64,000 nucleotides of DNA from positions 1 to 64,000 of the forward strand of contig CBFHMG010000003.1 of the NCBI GenBank assembly GCA_965656935.1, written 5' to 3'. The notes beneath the pieces are model-generated. The model did no database searches. It saw nothing but the letters and a program-made list of their open reading frames with translations, and was not told where the DNA came from. The position numbers and the translations under genes were made by a program. The stretch's first letter is position 1; each line of letters begins with the position of its first letter. This DNA comes from M30B80 sp965656935. Lineage in GTDB: Bacteria > Pseudomonadota > Alphaproteobacteria > Rhodobacterales > Rhodobacteraceae. Shown piece by piece: positions 26,814 to 36,023 of this stretch.

Positions 26814-28231
26814 ACACTGCGTCGCTGATCCCTGATTTCGCCACCCGCTATGACAGGTCTGCCTGCCAGATTGGTGTGGTGCATTTGGGCTTTGGAGCGT
26901 TCCACCGCGCCCATCAGGCCGTCTATCTGGATGACTATATGGACGGCTCGGGCGATCTGCGTTGGGGGATTGCGGCGGTGAATTTGCGCGGCTCGGAAGC
27001 CGAGCAATTTGCAGCCGCCCAAGCCGATATCGCGCGTCATGACGGGTATTTCCTGAAATCCTATTCCGCCGATGGAGAGGTTGAGCTGCGCCGCGTTCGC
27101 AGCCATGTGGCCTTTGCGGATTGGAGCCATGACAAGGCGCAGTCCGAGGCTCTTTTATCCGAGCCTTCTGTTCATCTGGTGACAATCACCGTGACGGAAA
27201 GCGGCTATTACACAGGGCCCAGTGGCGCGCTGAACACCGCCGATCCGATGATCGCATCCGAGGTTTCGGGCGGTGACGCGCAGAGCGTTTATGGCTATCT
27301 GCGCGCGGCACTTGGCCTGCGTATGGCCAGTAGCTCCGCTCCTCTGACAATCGCGTGTTGTGATAATATCCGCCAAAACGGCAAGATGTTGCGCCGCAAT
27401 CTTCTGGCCTATCTGGAGGCTTGCGGCGATCGGGCATTGGCCGATTGGGTTGCCGCCCATGTGGCCTTCCCCTGTTCGATGGTCGACAGGATCACCCCTC
27501 GCAGCCCTGATGCCCTTGGGCGCGATCTATCCGCCATGTTGGGCAAGGATGTGACCTCGCCGATCATGGCCGAGGATTTCACCCAATGGGTTCTGCAAGA
27601 TAGCAAAGCCTCTGACATGCCAGATCTGGCCCAAGCGGGCGTGACGGTCACCGCTGATGTCGACCCCTATGAAGAAACCAAAATCAGGGTTCTGAATGGC
27701 GGGCATACTGCCTTGGTCTATCTTGCGGCCCTTGAGGGGATCGAAACCTTCGACGCGGCCATGCGCCAGCCACATCTAAACGCGCATTTCCAAAGCTATG
27801 AGACCGAGGAAGTGCTGCCCGCGATCACGATTGATCTGCCCTTCTCGAAGCAGGATTACCTTGCCCATATCACGCGGCGCTTCGGCAATGAGGCGATCGG
27901 CGATACGGTGGCCCGCATTTCCGCAGATGGAATGGCGAAATTCCCCATCTTCATTCGCCCCACGCTTGAAGGGTGCTTTGCGCAGGGCATCCTGCCGATC
28001 CATGGCATCCGCAGTATCGCCTATTGGTATGTTTTTGCCCGCCATGTCGCGGCAGGCAAGATACCCTTTGCCTATGTGGAACCCGCTTGGGATGACCTCT
28101 CGGCACTGCTGGGAAGCGACGCATTCCTGACAGATCGTCAGCTTTGGGGCGAGCTGCCCGAAACATATCCCGAGTTCATTGAAACTCTGCGCGATGAAAT
28201 CAAAGAATTGGAGACAAAATGGCCGGTCTGA
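26810..28231 (+). CDS. mtlK: mannitol/arabinitol 2-dehydrogenase family (long-chain polyol dehydrogenase)
   Basis: 473 aa starting with GTG that overlaps the araC-type stop; GGAG lies upstream. VVHLGFGAFHRAHQAVYLDD is the N-terminal NAD-binding signature. The substrate region has Lys and His in KIRVLNGGHTALVYLA, the conserved K-x5-N-x2-H motif of this family. It oxidises mannitol to fructose or a close relative. It overlaps the ATPase gene by 13 bases. Arabinitol or fructuronate reduction are alternatives within the family. Confidence 0.9.
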   Translation: MNTASLIPDFATRYDRSACQIGVVHLGFGAFHRAHQAVYLDDYMDGSGDLRWGIAAVNLRGSEAEQFAAAQADIARHDGYFLKSYSADGEVELRRVRSHVAFADWSHDKAQSEALLSEPSVHLVTITVTESGYYTGPSGALNTADPMIASEVSGGDAQSVYGYLRAALGLRMASSSAPLTIACCDNIRQNGKMLRRNLLAYLEACGDRALADWVAAHVAFPCSMVDRITPRSPDALGRDLSAMLGKDVTSPIMAEDFTQWVLQDSKASDMPDLAQAGVTVTADVDPYEETKIRVLNGGHTALVYLAALEGIETFDAAMRQPHLNAHFQSYETEEVLPAITIDLPFSKQDYLAHITRRFGNEAIGDTVARISADGMAKFPIFIRPTLEGCFAQGILPIHGIRSIAYWYVFARHVAAGKIPFAYVEPAWDDLSALLGSDAFLTDRQLWGELPETYPEFIETLRDEIKELETKWPV

Positions 28232-29253
28232 CACTGCGCAATGTGCGCAAAAGCTATGGCGACCTGCAGGTCATGCACGGGGTTGATCTCGACATTGAGG
28301 ATGGCGAGTTTGTCGTTTTCGTTGGTCCCTCGGGCTGCGGAAAATCGACCTTGCTGCGCATGATCGCGGGGCTGGAAGAAATCTCGGACGGCACCGTCGC
28401 GATTGGGGATCAGGAGGTCAATTCTGTCGCCGCCTCAAAGCGGGGCGTGGCCATGGTGTTCCAATCCTACGCGCTTTATCCGCATATGACCGTCTATAAG
28501 AATATGGCCTTTGGTCTCAAACAGGCCAAGACCGACCCCGCCGAGATTGACCGCCGCGTAAAAGACGCGGCCGAAATCCTGCAGATCACCGATTATCTAG
28601 ACCGCAGCCCGCGCAACCTGTCGGGGGGGCAGCGCCAGCGTGTTGCGATTGGCCGTGCGATTGTGCGCGACCCGAAGGTGTTCCTGTTTGACGAGCCGCT
28701 CTCGAACCTTGATGCGGCCTTGCGCGTGCAAACGCGGCTGGAGATTGCGCGCCTGCACCAGCGACTGAAAACTACGATGATCTATGTGACCCATGATCAG
28801 GTCGAGGCGATGACCTTGGCCGATAAAATCGTTGTGCTGCGCGATGGCCGCATCGAACAGGTGGGCTCCCCGATCGAGCTATATGACCGCCCTGCGAATG
28901 CATTTGTGGCCCAGTTCATCGGCAGCCCGAAGATGAACTTCTTCACGGCAAGCGACCTTGGTAAAAATGCAGGTAAGGTGTTGGGTCGTGATCTCGAGGC
29001 CACCGAGGAAGTGGGCCTGCGCCCTGAACATTTGGCCGTATCGACGGCTGCCAAAGCCGTTGTCGAGGGCCGTTTGGAATTGGTCGAGAACCTTGGTGAA
29101 TACGCCTTGGTCCACCTGATCACAGCAAATGGAACCGAATTCATCGCCAAGACCGAGAAGCCGCCCGCCGAGGAAAAAGGCAGCACAATTGGCTTCACCG
29201 TCAAGCCAGAGCTGGCCCATTACTTTGATAGAGCAAGCGGTTTGCGTATCTGA
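28219..29253 (+). CDS. polyol ABC transporter ATPase (SmoK/MalK-like)
   Basis: 344 aa. Walker A GPSGCGKST (about 36-44), Q-loop FQSYALYPHM, signature LSGGQRQRVAIGRA, Walker B VFLFDEPLSNLD, switch His in YVTHDQVEAMTLAD, then a C-terminal TOBE domain (about 240-344). It powers the two permeases. Its last 50 codons are repeated 2.2 kb downstream at 31282-31431. The copy here ends FDRASGLRI, whereas the duplicate ends FDRESGLRI. Confidence 0.94.
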   Translation: MAGLTLRNVRKSYGDLQVMHGVDLDIEDGEFVVFVGPSGCGKSTLLRMIAGLEEISDGTVAIGDQEVNSVAASKRGVAMVFQSYALYPHMTVYKNMAFGLKQAKTDPAEIDRRVKDAAEILQITDYLDRSPRNLSGGQRQRVAIGRAIVRDPKVFLFDEPLSNLDAALRVQTRLEIARLHQRLKTTMIYVTHDQVEAMTLADKIVVLRDGRIEQVGSPIELYDRPANAFVAQFIGSPKMNFFTASDLGKNAGKVLGRDLEATEEVGLRPEHLAVSTAAKAVVEGRLELVENLGEYALVHLITANGTEFIAKTEKPPAEEKGSTIGFTVKPELAHYFDRASGLRI

Positions 29254-29269
29254 CGCGACCCGCAAGGGC
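29104..29269. repeat. 166-bp direct repeat, copy 1 (3' end of ATPase gene)
   Basis: Covers the last 150 bases of the ATPase gene plus 16 bases beyond its stop. It aligns without gaps to 31282-31447, with 8 mismatches by my count (about 95% identity). Weaker similarity continues for about 40 bases, where this copy has lost the good terminator hairpin seen after copy 2. Confidence 0.9.
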
Positions 29270-29436
29270 TATCCGCATATAAAGGGCTGACGGCGCGCGA
29301 TGTGCCCAAATTTTGCTCTGCCATTGCAAGGCTTGGCGGCCTTACCGCGCCCTATCGAAATAAAGATGCCAGCGCTTGCTTGAAAAAATCTGACAAGCAC
29401 GCGCTGACATCTGTTTTCGGCACCAATGGTGCCACC

Positions 29437-31092
29437 CTATTGTCCTAGATGCTGGGTTTCCATCATCAAGCGAACAGGCCGCAGATGCTGGCTGTGGCGG
29501 GTTTGCGTATGGTTGAAGACGGCCACCCACATGTAAATTGGCACATCTGGTTGCAGGACAAAGTCATACCGCGAGGTGGTGTCCAAAGCCCTTTGTGCCT
29601 CCAATGTCCAGACACCATCCTCCCAAACCGCGCGCGCCAGAACGTCACCGCGATCTCCCTCATGGGGGCCGGTGATCATCACGGAAGGCATGATGGTGCC
29701 GATCGGATATATGTCTGCTTCCGCCGTATAGGGCACCATATCCTCGGCGCGCATGGCAAGGGTCAGCTCGTCAGAGATATCTGACGCAAGATCGACATTC
29801 TGGAACTGTTCGATCATTGCGGGATCCCGCGGCAAGTGGGTCAGCGTTACGATATCATCGGAGAAACTTTCCCAATTCATCGAATACCCGCCGCCGGTCC
29901 TTGGGTCTTGGGTATAGCCGCCTGTATAGCGGCTGCGCGTTGGGTCTTCCTCCATTGGCGGCCCGAAGTAATTGTCGTCGATCTGGTCGAAGGATCCCGT
30001 ACGCACTGACTTCCAATGCCACACATCTACGAAGGACCCGTCCGTGGTATAGTGCAAGCCGCGCCCGCCTGCAGGTGGTGGTCTGTTCTCAATAGGCTGT
30101 CCGCCAAGATGAGAGGTGCCGGCCCCTGCCAATTCTGGGGTGGTTGCGAACATGACGCCGAATTTGTCCTCGTAATAGTAATCCTCATCCTGAATCCCGA
30201 ACTCATATTGCAGGACCCGCCAACCCTCCTCGGTTTTCTGCAATGGCAGATGCATCTGGCTGCGGGTCGGATCATTCCATTGAAACAGGGTATAAAGCGT
30301 TTCTCCGTCATGGATCATACGCGCGGTGACCACTTGCCCGTCTTGCGCATTTGCTCCGCGTGCCGTTGCAATCTCGACGCGGTCGGCGTTTTCCCAAACG
30401 GGGTCATTGGCCAAGCCGTCAATCTGTGGGGCGGTGTCACTATGTTGTACAACCAGTGTTGGCAGGGCACGTGAATCGACGAAGACGATGCCCGCTGCCG
30501 TTACGGTTGCAATTGCCACGGACCCGAGTGCGGCGGTTCCATAAACCAAACGAGGATTTAGAATTTTTGCCAGATGCGTGAAACCGCCATAGGCCCATTG
30601 CGCAATCACATGCAGCACAACATAGGCCAGAACCGACCATGCCAAAATCTCGTGGATTTGTGCCAGTGTAATATAGTTAATCAATCCGGGCAGCGCATAG
30701 AGAACAAGGCCCGTTGCTGTTGACGCGATCAACAGTCCAAATGAGATCCAGTATATGACCACATTTATGGCGCGCCAGCGTCGGCTCTTGTCTGCCCCGA
30801 ACACCGCGCGAAGCGCAGAACGATCAAAGGCCACCCGCCTTTGAAGCCGTGATCTGATCAGAAAAAAGACATAGGCAATCATGATAAAGGTCAGCGAAAT
30901 CGCAGACCAGATATGCCAAAGGATGACATTGCCTTGAAGCAAGATACGGTCCAACGCGATTGCCCAGGAATTTTCGGGCATATCGGCGGCAATTCGTAAC
31001 CCTGTCAAAAGGCTTATCGCCAAAGCAATAACGAGTGCCCAATGTAGGACAACGGTTGCAAAATCGCTCTTCTTGATACGCAGGTTTTTCAT
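29437..31092 (-). CDS. cytochrome b561-type membrane protein fused to an ethylbenzene-dehydrogenase-like haem domain
   Basis: 551 aa from ATG at 31092, preceded by GAGGG. The N-terminal half (about 10-225) has membrane helices with haem-ligand histidines typical of b561-like proteins (TVVLHWALVIALAISLLTGL; NVILWHIWSAISL; IHEILAWSVLAYVVLHVIAQ). The C-terminal half (about 240-551) looks like the periplasmic EB_dh haem-binding domain (SDTAPQIDGLANDPVWENAD, ending HLRPVRLMMETQHLG). It probably passes electrons between quinones and a periplasmic partner. It is on the opposite strand to its neighbours and is bracketed by the 166-bp repeat, so it is an insertion into the polyol locus. Confidence 0.85.
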   Translation of the reverse strand: MKNLRIKKSDFATVVLHWALVIALAISLLTGLRIAADMPENSWAIALDRILLQGNVILWHIWSAISLTFIMIAYVFFLIRSRLQRRVAFDRSALRAVFGADKSRRWRAINVVIYWISFGLLIASTATGLVLYALPGLINYITLAQIHEILAWSVLAYVVLHVIAQWAYGGFTHLAKILNPRLVYGTAALGSVAIATVTAAGIVFVDSRALPTLVVQHSDTAPQIDGLANDPVWENADRVEIATARGANAQDGQVVTARMIHDGETLYTLFQWNDPTRSQMHLPLQKTEEGWRVLQYEFGIQDEDYYYEDKFGVMFATTPELAGAGTSHLGGQPIENRPPPAGGRGLHYTTDGSFVDVWHWKSVRTGSFDQIDDNYFGPPMEEDPTRSRYTGGYTQDPRTGGGYSMNWESFSDDIVTLTHLPRDPAMIEQFQNVDLASDISDELTLAMRAEDMVPYTAEADIYPIGTIMPSVMITGPHEGDRGDVLARAVWEDGVWTLEAQRALDTTSRYDFVLQPDVPIYMWVAVFNHTQTRHSQHLRPVRLMMETQHLGQ

Positions 31093-31263
31093 CACAGACC
31101 CTCTTCGACATTTTCCAAAATTGAAAAGTGAAACGCATGGATCCCCGTGGCCTTGATACCACAGCCAATTCACGCGCCCTGCAATGCCGAGCTTTGGGGT
31201 GACTATGTTCAGGAATATTTTCGCCAGAAATCACATCTGGCTTCGGCGGATTTTTGAATATGA

Positions 31264-31431
31264 AGGATCTTTGCGCTGGTGGCCTTGGTCCACCTGATCA
31301 CAGCAAATGGCACCGAATTCATCGCCAAGACCGAGAAGCCGCCTGCCGAGGAAAAAGGCAGCATAATTGGCTTCACCGTCAATCCTGAGCTGGCCCATTA
31401 CTTTGATCGCGAAAGCGGTTTGCGTATCTGA
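31264..31431 (+). pseudogene. C-terminal fragment of an ABC ATPase gene
   Basis: An open frame with no start codon context encodes the TOBE-domain end (LVHLITANGTEFIAKTEKPP, then FDRESGLRI and TGA at 31429). It is the coding part of repeat copy 2. It keeps the reading frame, and its ending looks closer to the usual family sequence than the intact gene's ending. It cannot be a functional protein; an in-frame TGA lies at 31261. Confidence 0.85.
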
Positions 31432-31447
31432 CGCGACCCGCAAGGGC
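31282..31447. repeat. 166-bp direct repeat, copy 2
   Basis: Gap-free match to 29104-29269. It is followed directly by an intact terminator hairpin, so this copy rather than copy 1 appears to carry the original operon end. Confidence 0.9.
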
Positions 31448-31457
31448 CTGCCGATTT

Positions 31458-31499
31458 AGAGGGCTCAAGGCGCGCTGTGCCCTGAGCCCTCTACTTTTT
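31458..31499 (+). terminator. rho-independent terminator
   Basis: AGAGGGCTCA (31458-31467) pairs perfectly with TGAGCCCTCT (31483-31492), followed by ACTTTTTC. It stands 26 bases after the truncated ATPase fragment and would have ended the polyol operon before the duplication. Confidence 0.85.
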
Positions 31500-31627
31500 C
31501 GGAAGGTTTTTTCAACTGCATGCTTTTTAAGCATTGATCTATAAAATTATGCAAAGTGATGGCTGCTCGGTGCGCATAGACCCGCGCGAGCATTGATCTT
31601 TCCCCCCCTTTTTCCACTGCTGGTGCT

Positions 31628-34303
31628 ATGAGCATTGGGACGTCAAAGACGGTCGTTGCATCAGCTTGGCAAGGTAGGATTGAAGTCATCTCTACACATA
31701 TTTTAGAAGCGCTCTCCGCCGTTGCGAAAACTCGCAATATCCCATTTCAAGTCAGCGCCGATAGCCAAGCGAGATTTGCGAGCTTGGCGACGATGCAAAC
31801 CGCCGCGCAGGATGAGGTTCTCCTGCAGCAAAACGCCATTGCTGATCGGTTGTGTTTTCTGGTCTCCGGCAAGGCACAGCTTTTCAAGCAACGCCGCACG
31901 ACCTCCACATTGCTGGGGACAGTGACGGGGCATTTGGTGCCTTTGGGCGTGTCGGGGCTGAATTCACCCGGGCGGTATCTATCCGAGGTCAAACTCGCGG
32001 CGGGGAGTGAATATATCACTCTTGATCTTGATGCTCTACGCGATCTTTTCATGATTGATCCGCCCTTTGCGGCCCAATTCTACAGCCTTGTTCTGGCTCA
32101 AGCGACCAAGCTTCTTTGGGCGACGCGTGGCTTGCCTGAAGCCCCGCCTGCGGAACATCCCTCATGCGATGAAGGTGCGGGCCATGGCAGTGATTTCGAT
32201 GTCGCGCGCCGTCTGGCTGATGCGCCGTTCTTCTCCCCCCTTAGCGTCGAACGGATTGCGCAGCTCCTGAGTTATGCCGAGATGAAACTGTTCTCGGCAG
32301 GACAACGGATTGCGGTTGAGGGCGCGCCCTCGGATGGGGTCAAAATTCTGTTCTCGGGTCGGGTTGCCGCCGCTTATACCGATGCGCGCCAAGGCGGACC
32401 TAAGGAGCGGGTGCGCACAGTGGTTCGCCCTGGTGTGGCCTTGTCTTGGCATAATGGTCATAGCGATATGGCCGCCCCCTATACCGTGACAGCGACGCGG
32501 GATACCACGATGCTGGTCCTGTCGCCCGAAAACATCCAGCGTTTGATCAGCGAGGCCCCGACACTGGCCGCGACGCTGTTCCAAAGCCAGATCTGGCAAT
32601 TGGGCCGATATCAGCAGACCGCCGCGGGGTTGAGCTTTACCGCAACCGATGATGAGGCCGCCCATATCGAGGCGCTGTTGCAAGATAATTCCGCCCGCAT
32701 TCCTGTGGAGTCTGTTTTGCATGGCGTGCCCCATGCCCTGCGCAACCGCTTCACAGTCGGCCATGCGCTGGACAGTGTTTATGATGCCATCGTGACGGGC
32801 AATGATGCCGAACGCTCGGTCGCGGGTCTGATGATGGATGTGCTGGACGGGGTTGAGCGGGAGCACCGCTTTTTCAAAGGGCTCAATGCCGTTTATACCC
32901 GTGTTACAAGTGCGGCCCGCGCGACCAACCCTGTGATCTTGCGGGAACTCTCGAATGCCGATTTCTCGCGCGCCTTTGATCAAGTCGCCTATGCGATCAA
33001 AGGGATGGAGCATCTGCCCCAGACCGCCAGCAATATCTATTTCTATAACCATCTTGCGGCTTGCCCCGAGAATGAATTGGCAAATGGTCATGCCTTCTCG
33101 GTGGATAGTCACTTTGTATCCTCCAAGATCCTTACGCCGAAATACGGGGATGGCGGGCAGCGGATCGTCCGTGCCAGCCGCAACACCGAATTCTGGCGTA
33201 ATGGCTATTATGCGCGGCTGGACAATATCTTTGTCAGCAATGCCGAATCCGATTGGATTGATGAAACCCCAGAGGAAAAAGAGCGGCGCAAAGCGCAGCT
33301 TTTCATTGAGGCTCAGCGTACTTTTGATGCAGGCCGCCCGCTTGCAATCGCGCCCGAGGGCACATCGGAGACGCCCGATAACCTTACGCCGACATCACCT
33401 GGCCCTTTCAAGCCTGGGGCGTTTTTATTGGCCGCCCAATTAAAGCCCACGAGCTATCTGGTGCCCATTGCTCTGGCCAATTTCGACTATTCGGTTGCGC
33501 AGACCACCTATGCGGCGGTGATCAAACCGCCCTTCCTGATCAGCGATCATGTGAAGGATGTGAATGACCGCAACGAGATGGGGGATTTCCTCGCTTGGTA
33601 TCGTGAAATTTTCCGCGGCTATGTGGCCGAGGCACGCGAACTGGCCGAAGAGGTCAATGCCCGCGCCGCGACACCGCCTGAAGGGGTGATCACCAATGTC
33701 GGGCTTGTCAGCCCCGTGGAGCAGGAATTCGAGGCGGATGTGCGCGAGCTGGAATTTCGCTTAGCGCGGCGCAAACATCCCGGACGGGTGGCGCTTTATG
33801 GCAGCTCAACCTTCCGCCTTTGGAGCGATGCCGCGCGCGATCTTGGTCAATCCGATCTGGTCAATCTCGGGTTTGGTGGGGCGACCCTGACCGCCTGCCG
33901 CAGCTATTTCAAACGGCTGGTCTTGCCGCATGATCCCAGTGCCTTGGTGTTCTATGCAGGCGATAATGACATTGGCACGGGAGCGTCGGGCGAAGAAGTC
34001 GCCGCGGCCTTCGAGCTGTTCCGCGCCGAGTTGCAAGAGCATTTACCGCAAACAAAATGCTATGTCGTTTCGATCAAACCGAGCCCCTTTCGGGCCCATC
34101 TCCAGCCGCAGATACAGCGGGCCAATGCTTTGATCAAAGCAGGGGTTGCCGATGATCCCAATTGGACTTTCATCGATTTCCATACACCCATGCTGGATGC
34201 AGATGGCGCCCCAAGCGGGATGTTCTATGGCGCAGACCCCTTGCATGTGAATGCAACGGGCTATGGCCTTTTGGCGAAGTTGATCAGGGATGCTTTGGCC
34301 TAA
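31628..34303 (+). CDS. four-domain protein: two cNMP-type domains, PlsC-like acyltransferase, SGNH hydrolase
   Basis: 891 aa, no signal peptide. Residues about 45-165 and 195-325 look like two cyclic-nucleotide-binding (CRP-like) beta-roll domains; the second contains FSAGQRIAVEGAPSDGVKIL. About 400-640 is an acyltransferase-like domain with H-x4-D (HAFSVD, 488-493), PEGTS (576-580) and a VPIAL element. About 715-891 is an SGNH/GDSL hydrolase with LYGSST (723-728), GFGG (748-751), GDND (778-781) and DPLH (870-873), so all four SGNH blocks are present. No DNA-binding helix is seen. The likely role is nucleotide-gated lipid acyl transfer and deacylation, inferred from domains. The ATG has no strong ribosome binding site. 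It faces the LuxR-hydrolase gene convergently. Confidence 0.8.
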   Translation: MSIGTSKTVVASAWQGRIEVISTHILEALSAVAKTRNIPFQVSADSQARFASLATMQTAAQDEVLLQQNAIADRLCFLVSGKAQLFKQRRTTSTLLGTVTGHLVPLGVSGLNSPGRYLSEVKLAAGSEYITLDLDALRDLFMIDPPFAAQFYSLVLAQATKLLWATRGLPEAPPAEHPSCDEGAGHGSDFDVARRLADAPFFSPLSVERIAQLLSYAEMKLFSAGQRIAVEGAPSDGVKILFSGRVAAAYTDARQGGPKERVRTVVRPGVALSWHNGHSDMAAPYTVTATRDTTMLVLSPENIQRLISEAPTLAATLFQSQIWQLGRYQQTAAGLSFTATDDEAAHIEALLQDNSARIPVESVLHGVPHALRNRFTVGHALDSVYDAIVTGNDAERSVAGLMMDVLDGVEREHRFFKGLNAVYTRVTSAARATNPVILRELSNADFSRAFDQVAYAIKGMEHLPQTASNIYFYNHLAACPENELANGHAFSVDSHFVSSKILTPKYGDGGQRIVRASRNTEFWRNGYYARLDNIFVSNAESDWIDETPEEKERRKAQLFIEAQRTFDAGRPLAIAPEGTSETPDNLTPTSPGPFKPGAFLLAAQLKPTSYLVPIALANFDYSVAQTTYAAVIKPPFLISDHVKDVNDRNEMGDFLAWYREIFRGYVAEARELAEEVNARAATPPEGVITNVGLVSPVEQEFEADVRELEFRLARRKHPGRVALYGSSTFRLWSDAARDLGQSDLVNLGFGGATLTACRSYFKRLVLPHDPSALVFYAGDNDIGTGASGEEVAAAFELFRAELQEHLPQTKCYVVSIKPSPFRAHLQPQIQRANALIKAGVADDPNWTFIDFHTPMLDADGAPSGMFYGADPLHVNATGYGLLAKLIRDALA

Positions 34304-34328
34304 GCGGTGTTGTGCAGCCTAGGGCAGA

Positions 34329-36023
34329 TCATTCTGTCCCGAAAGCGATGTCCAAAATCCGCGAAAAATGCGAATAGCTGAGCTGCCCGCCCCCCTTGCT
34401 TTCGGTGATGAGGGTTAGGACGCTTGGGTGGTCATTTGCGAATTCAGCGACCCCTTCAAGGGGCACATTGGGGTCATCCGCCCCGTGATAGAGTGTCACC
34501 TGTGTGGTGACCCCAGCCAATTCGTCAGACCAGTTCTTGAACCCGTCAACGATTTCGAGAACGCCTGATGTCAGCCCTTGTTGGGTGATTTTTTGGACAC
34601 CTGATTTGATCGAGTGGATGACATCTGCATCTGTAAGGACGATCTGATCAGACGGCGATTCCTGATACATCTTTTGCAAGAATGCACCGCCCTTGGAGCG
34701 CATCAAAAGCCTGTTGCCTGTGCCCAAGATGAGTTTCGCAATCGGAAAAGACAGGACCGAGACACTCATCAAAGCGGTGGTCCATTTGGACGCCACCGTT
34801 TTGCCCGCGATGTAATTTCGAGGGATAAGCCCGTTCACCATCACGCCTTTGGTGAAACGATCGGGCAGGCGCGACAGGAGGTTGTAAAATGGTCGCGCAG
34901 CCGAGGCTCGGGCAATGATTGGGCAGCTGGTGATTTCCAGTGAGTTGAGGATCGCGGCCACGTCAGCGGCTGTGCAGTCAAAGAGGTCTGCATCCTGTGG
35001 CGCGGGCGATGTATCCCCGAAGCCGGGGCGCATGACGCTTATAAGGAAGATATTGCGTTCATGCAGCAATGCCTCGATCTCGGCCGTGATCCCGTGGCCG
35101 AACAGGCTTGGGAGGCTGAGCAGGGGCTGCCCCATCTCATCGCCGCAAATCGCCAACTCCACAACACGGCCTTTCGGGCGGGGCAGGGATACAATGCGCG
35201 TCTTGGTCGGGCTGGCCGCCGCGGTCCCCTGTTTGGTTCGATCCGCGAGTTGCAGCAGGCTGAATGCCAGACGGAAAAAAGCGGTTTGCGAGTCGCAGCC
35301 CGATTTATCCAGAACGCTTTGAAACTGGTTCCGGATGGTCGTGTAGGAGCGTTTGCGCAACCCCGCGATCTCGCGCAGGGACACACCGTCCAGAAAGGCC
35401 TTGGCAACATCTGCCTCACTATTTGTGAAGCCGAATTTCTGCGTCAGGATTTGCGTGGCAAGGGAAGAATCTGGCGGCCTGATCAGTAGGATCAGGAATA
35501 AGGGCTGGCTGGCTTCGGCATCTTCGATCCGCGAGATTGCTGCGGTCAGATAAGTATCGCTCGTCGTGATCCGTGCCTGAAGGATGTGAAAAAGGGTATC
35601 AGTTTTCCTTTCGAGCAAGGACCGCAGAACAGGGCCATCGGTGTCACCCAGCAATTGGATATTGCATTCATCCAATGTCTTTTCGCTGATCAGGCCGAAA
35701 TCCGTGCGGGCTTGCTCATTGGCTTGTTGTATCTGACCCGCTTGCGTCACTGTGACCGCAGCGCAGTCGTGTTTGGCAAGAATTTGGGCGTCGCCGCTGA
35801 GCGAATTGGGAGAGGTATCCAGAAAATTTTGCACCGCTGCCGCCGCATATTCCTCAAAGTCAGAGAATAGGGGGTCACCGCGCATCTGACCTGTTTCCAG
35901 TGTCTCGGTTTGAAGATGTAGGCTTTCTAAGAACGCGCTGTATCCGTCCAAGCTTTGCATCGCCGCACGGTGCTGCTGGTGCAGGTCGGGGTTTTGTTTC
36001 TTGGGGTCATCATTAGATTTCAT
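34329..36023 (-). CDS. LuxR-type HTH regulator fused to an alpha/beta hydrolase
   Basis: 564 aa. A hydrophilic N-terminus is followed by a PAS-like region (about 80-185), a LuxR-type helix-turn-helix (about 195-242; FTNSEADVAKAFLDGVSLRE then IAGLRKRSYTTIRNQFQSVL), and a C-terminal alpha/beta hydrolase fold (about 285-564). The nucleophile elbow reads RASAA (372-376) instead of G-x-S-x-G. A catalytic Asp lies in YHGADDPNVP and a His in LSYSHFSRI. HTH-hydrolase fusions are known in roseobacters; the hydrolase part may act as a ligand sensor. Transcribed toward the four-domain gene; the two stops are 26 bases apart. Confidence 0.8.
   Translation of the reverse strand: MKSNDDPKKQNPDLHQQHRAAMQSLDGYSAFLESLHLQTETLETGQMRGDPLFSDFEEYAAAAVQNFLDTSPNSLSGDAQILAKHDCAAVTVTQAGQIQQANEQARTDFGLISEKTLDECNIQLLGDTDGPVLRSLLERKTDTLFHILQARITTSDTYLTAAISRIEDAEASQPLFLILLIRPPDSSLATQILTQKFGFTNSEADVAKAFLDGVSLREIAGLRKRSYTTIRNQFQSVLDKSGCDSQTAFFRLAFSLLQLADRTKQGTAAASPTKTRIVSLPRPKGRVVELAICGDEMGQPLLSLPSLFGHGITAEIEALLHERNIFLISVMRPGFGDTSPAPQDADLFDCTAADVAAILNSLEITSCPIIARASAARPFYNLLSRLPDRFTKGVMVNGLIPRNYIAGKTVASKWTTALMSVSVLSFPIAKLILGTGNRLLMRSKGGAFLQKMYQESPSDQIVLTDADVIHSIKSGVQKITQQGLTSGVLEIVDGFKNWSDELAGVTTQVTLYHGADDPNVPLEGVAEFANDHPSVLTLITESKGGGQLSYSHFSRILDIAFGTE

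Noticed and set aside
29419..29433. GGCACC-AAT-GGTGCC as a terminator for the b561 gene.
   Set aside because: The stem is only 6 bp and no T-run follows on the minus strand, so it was not listed as a terminator.
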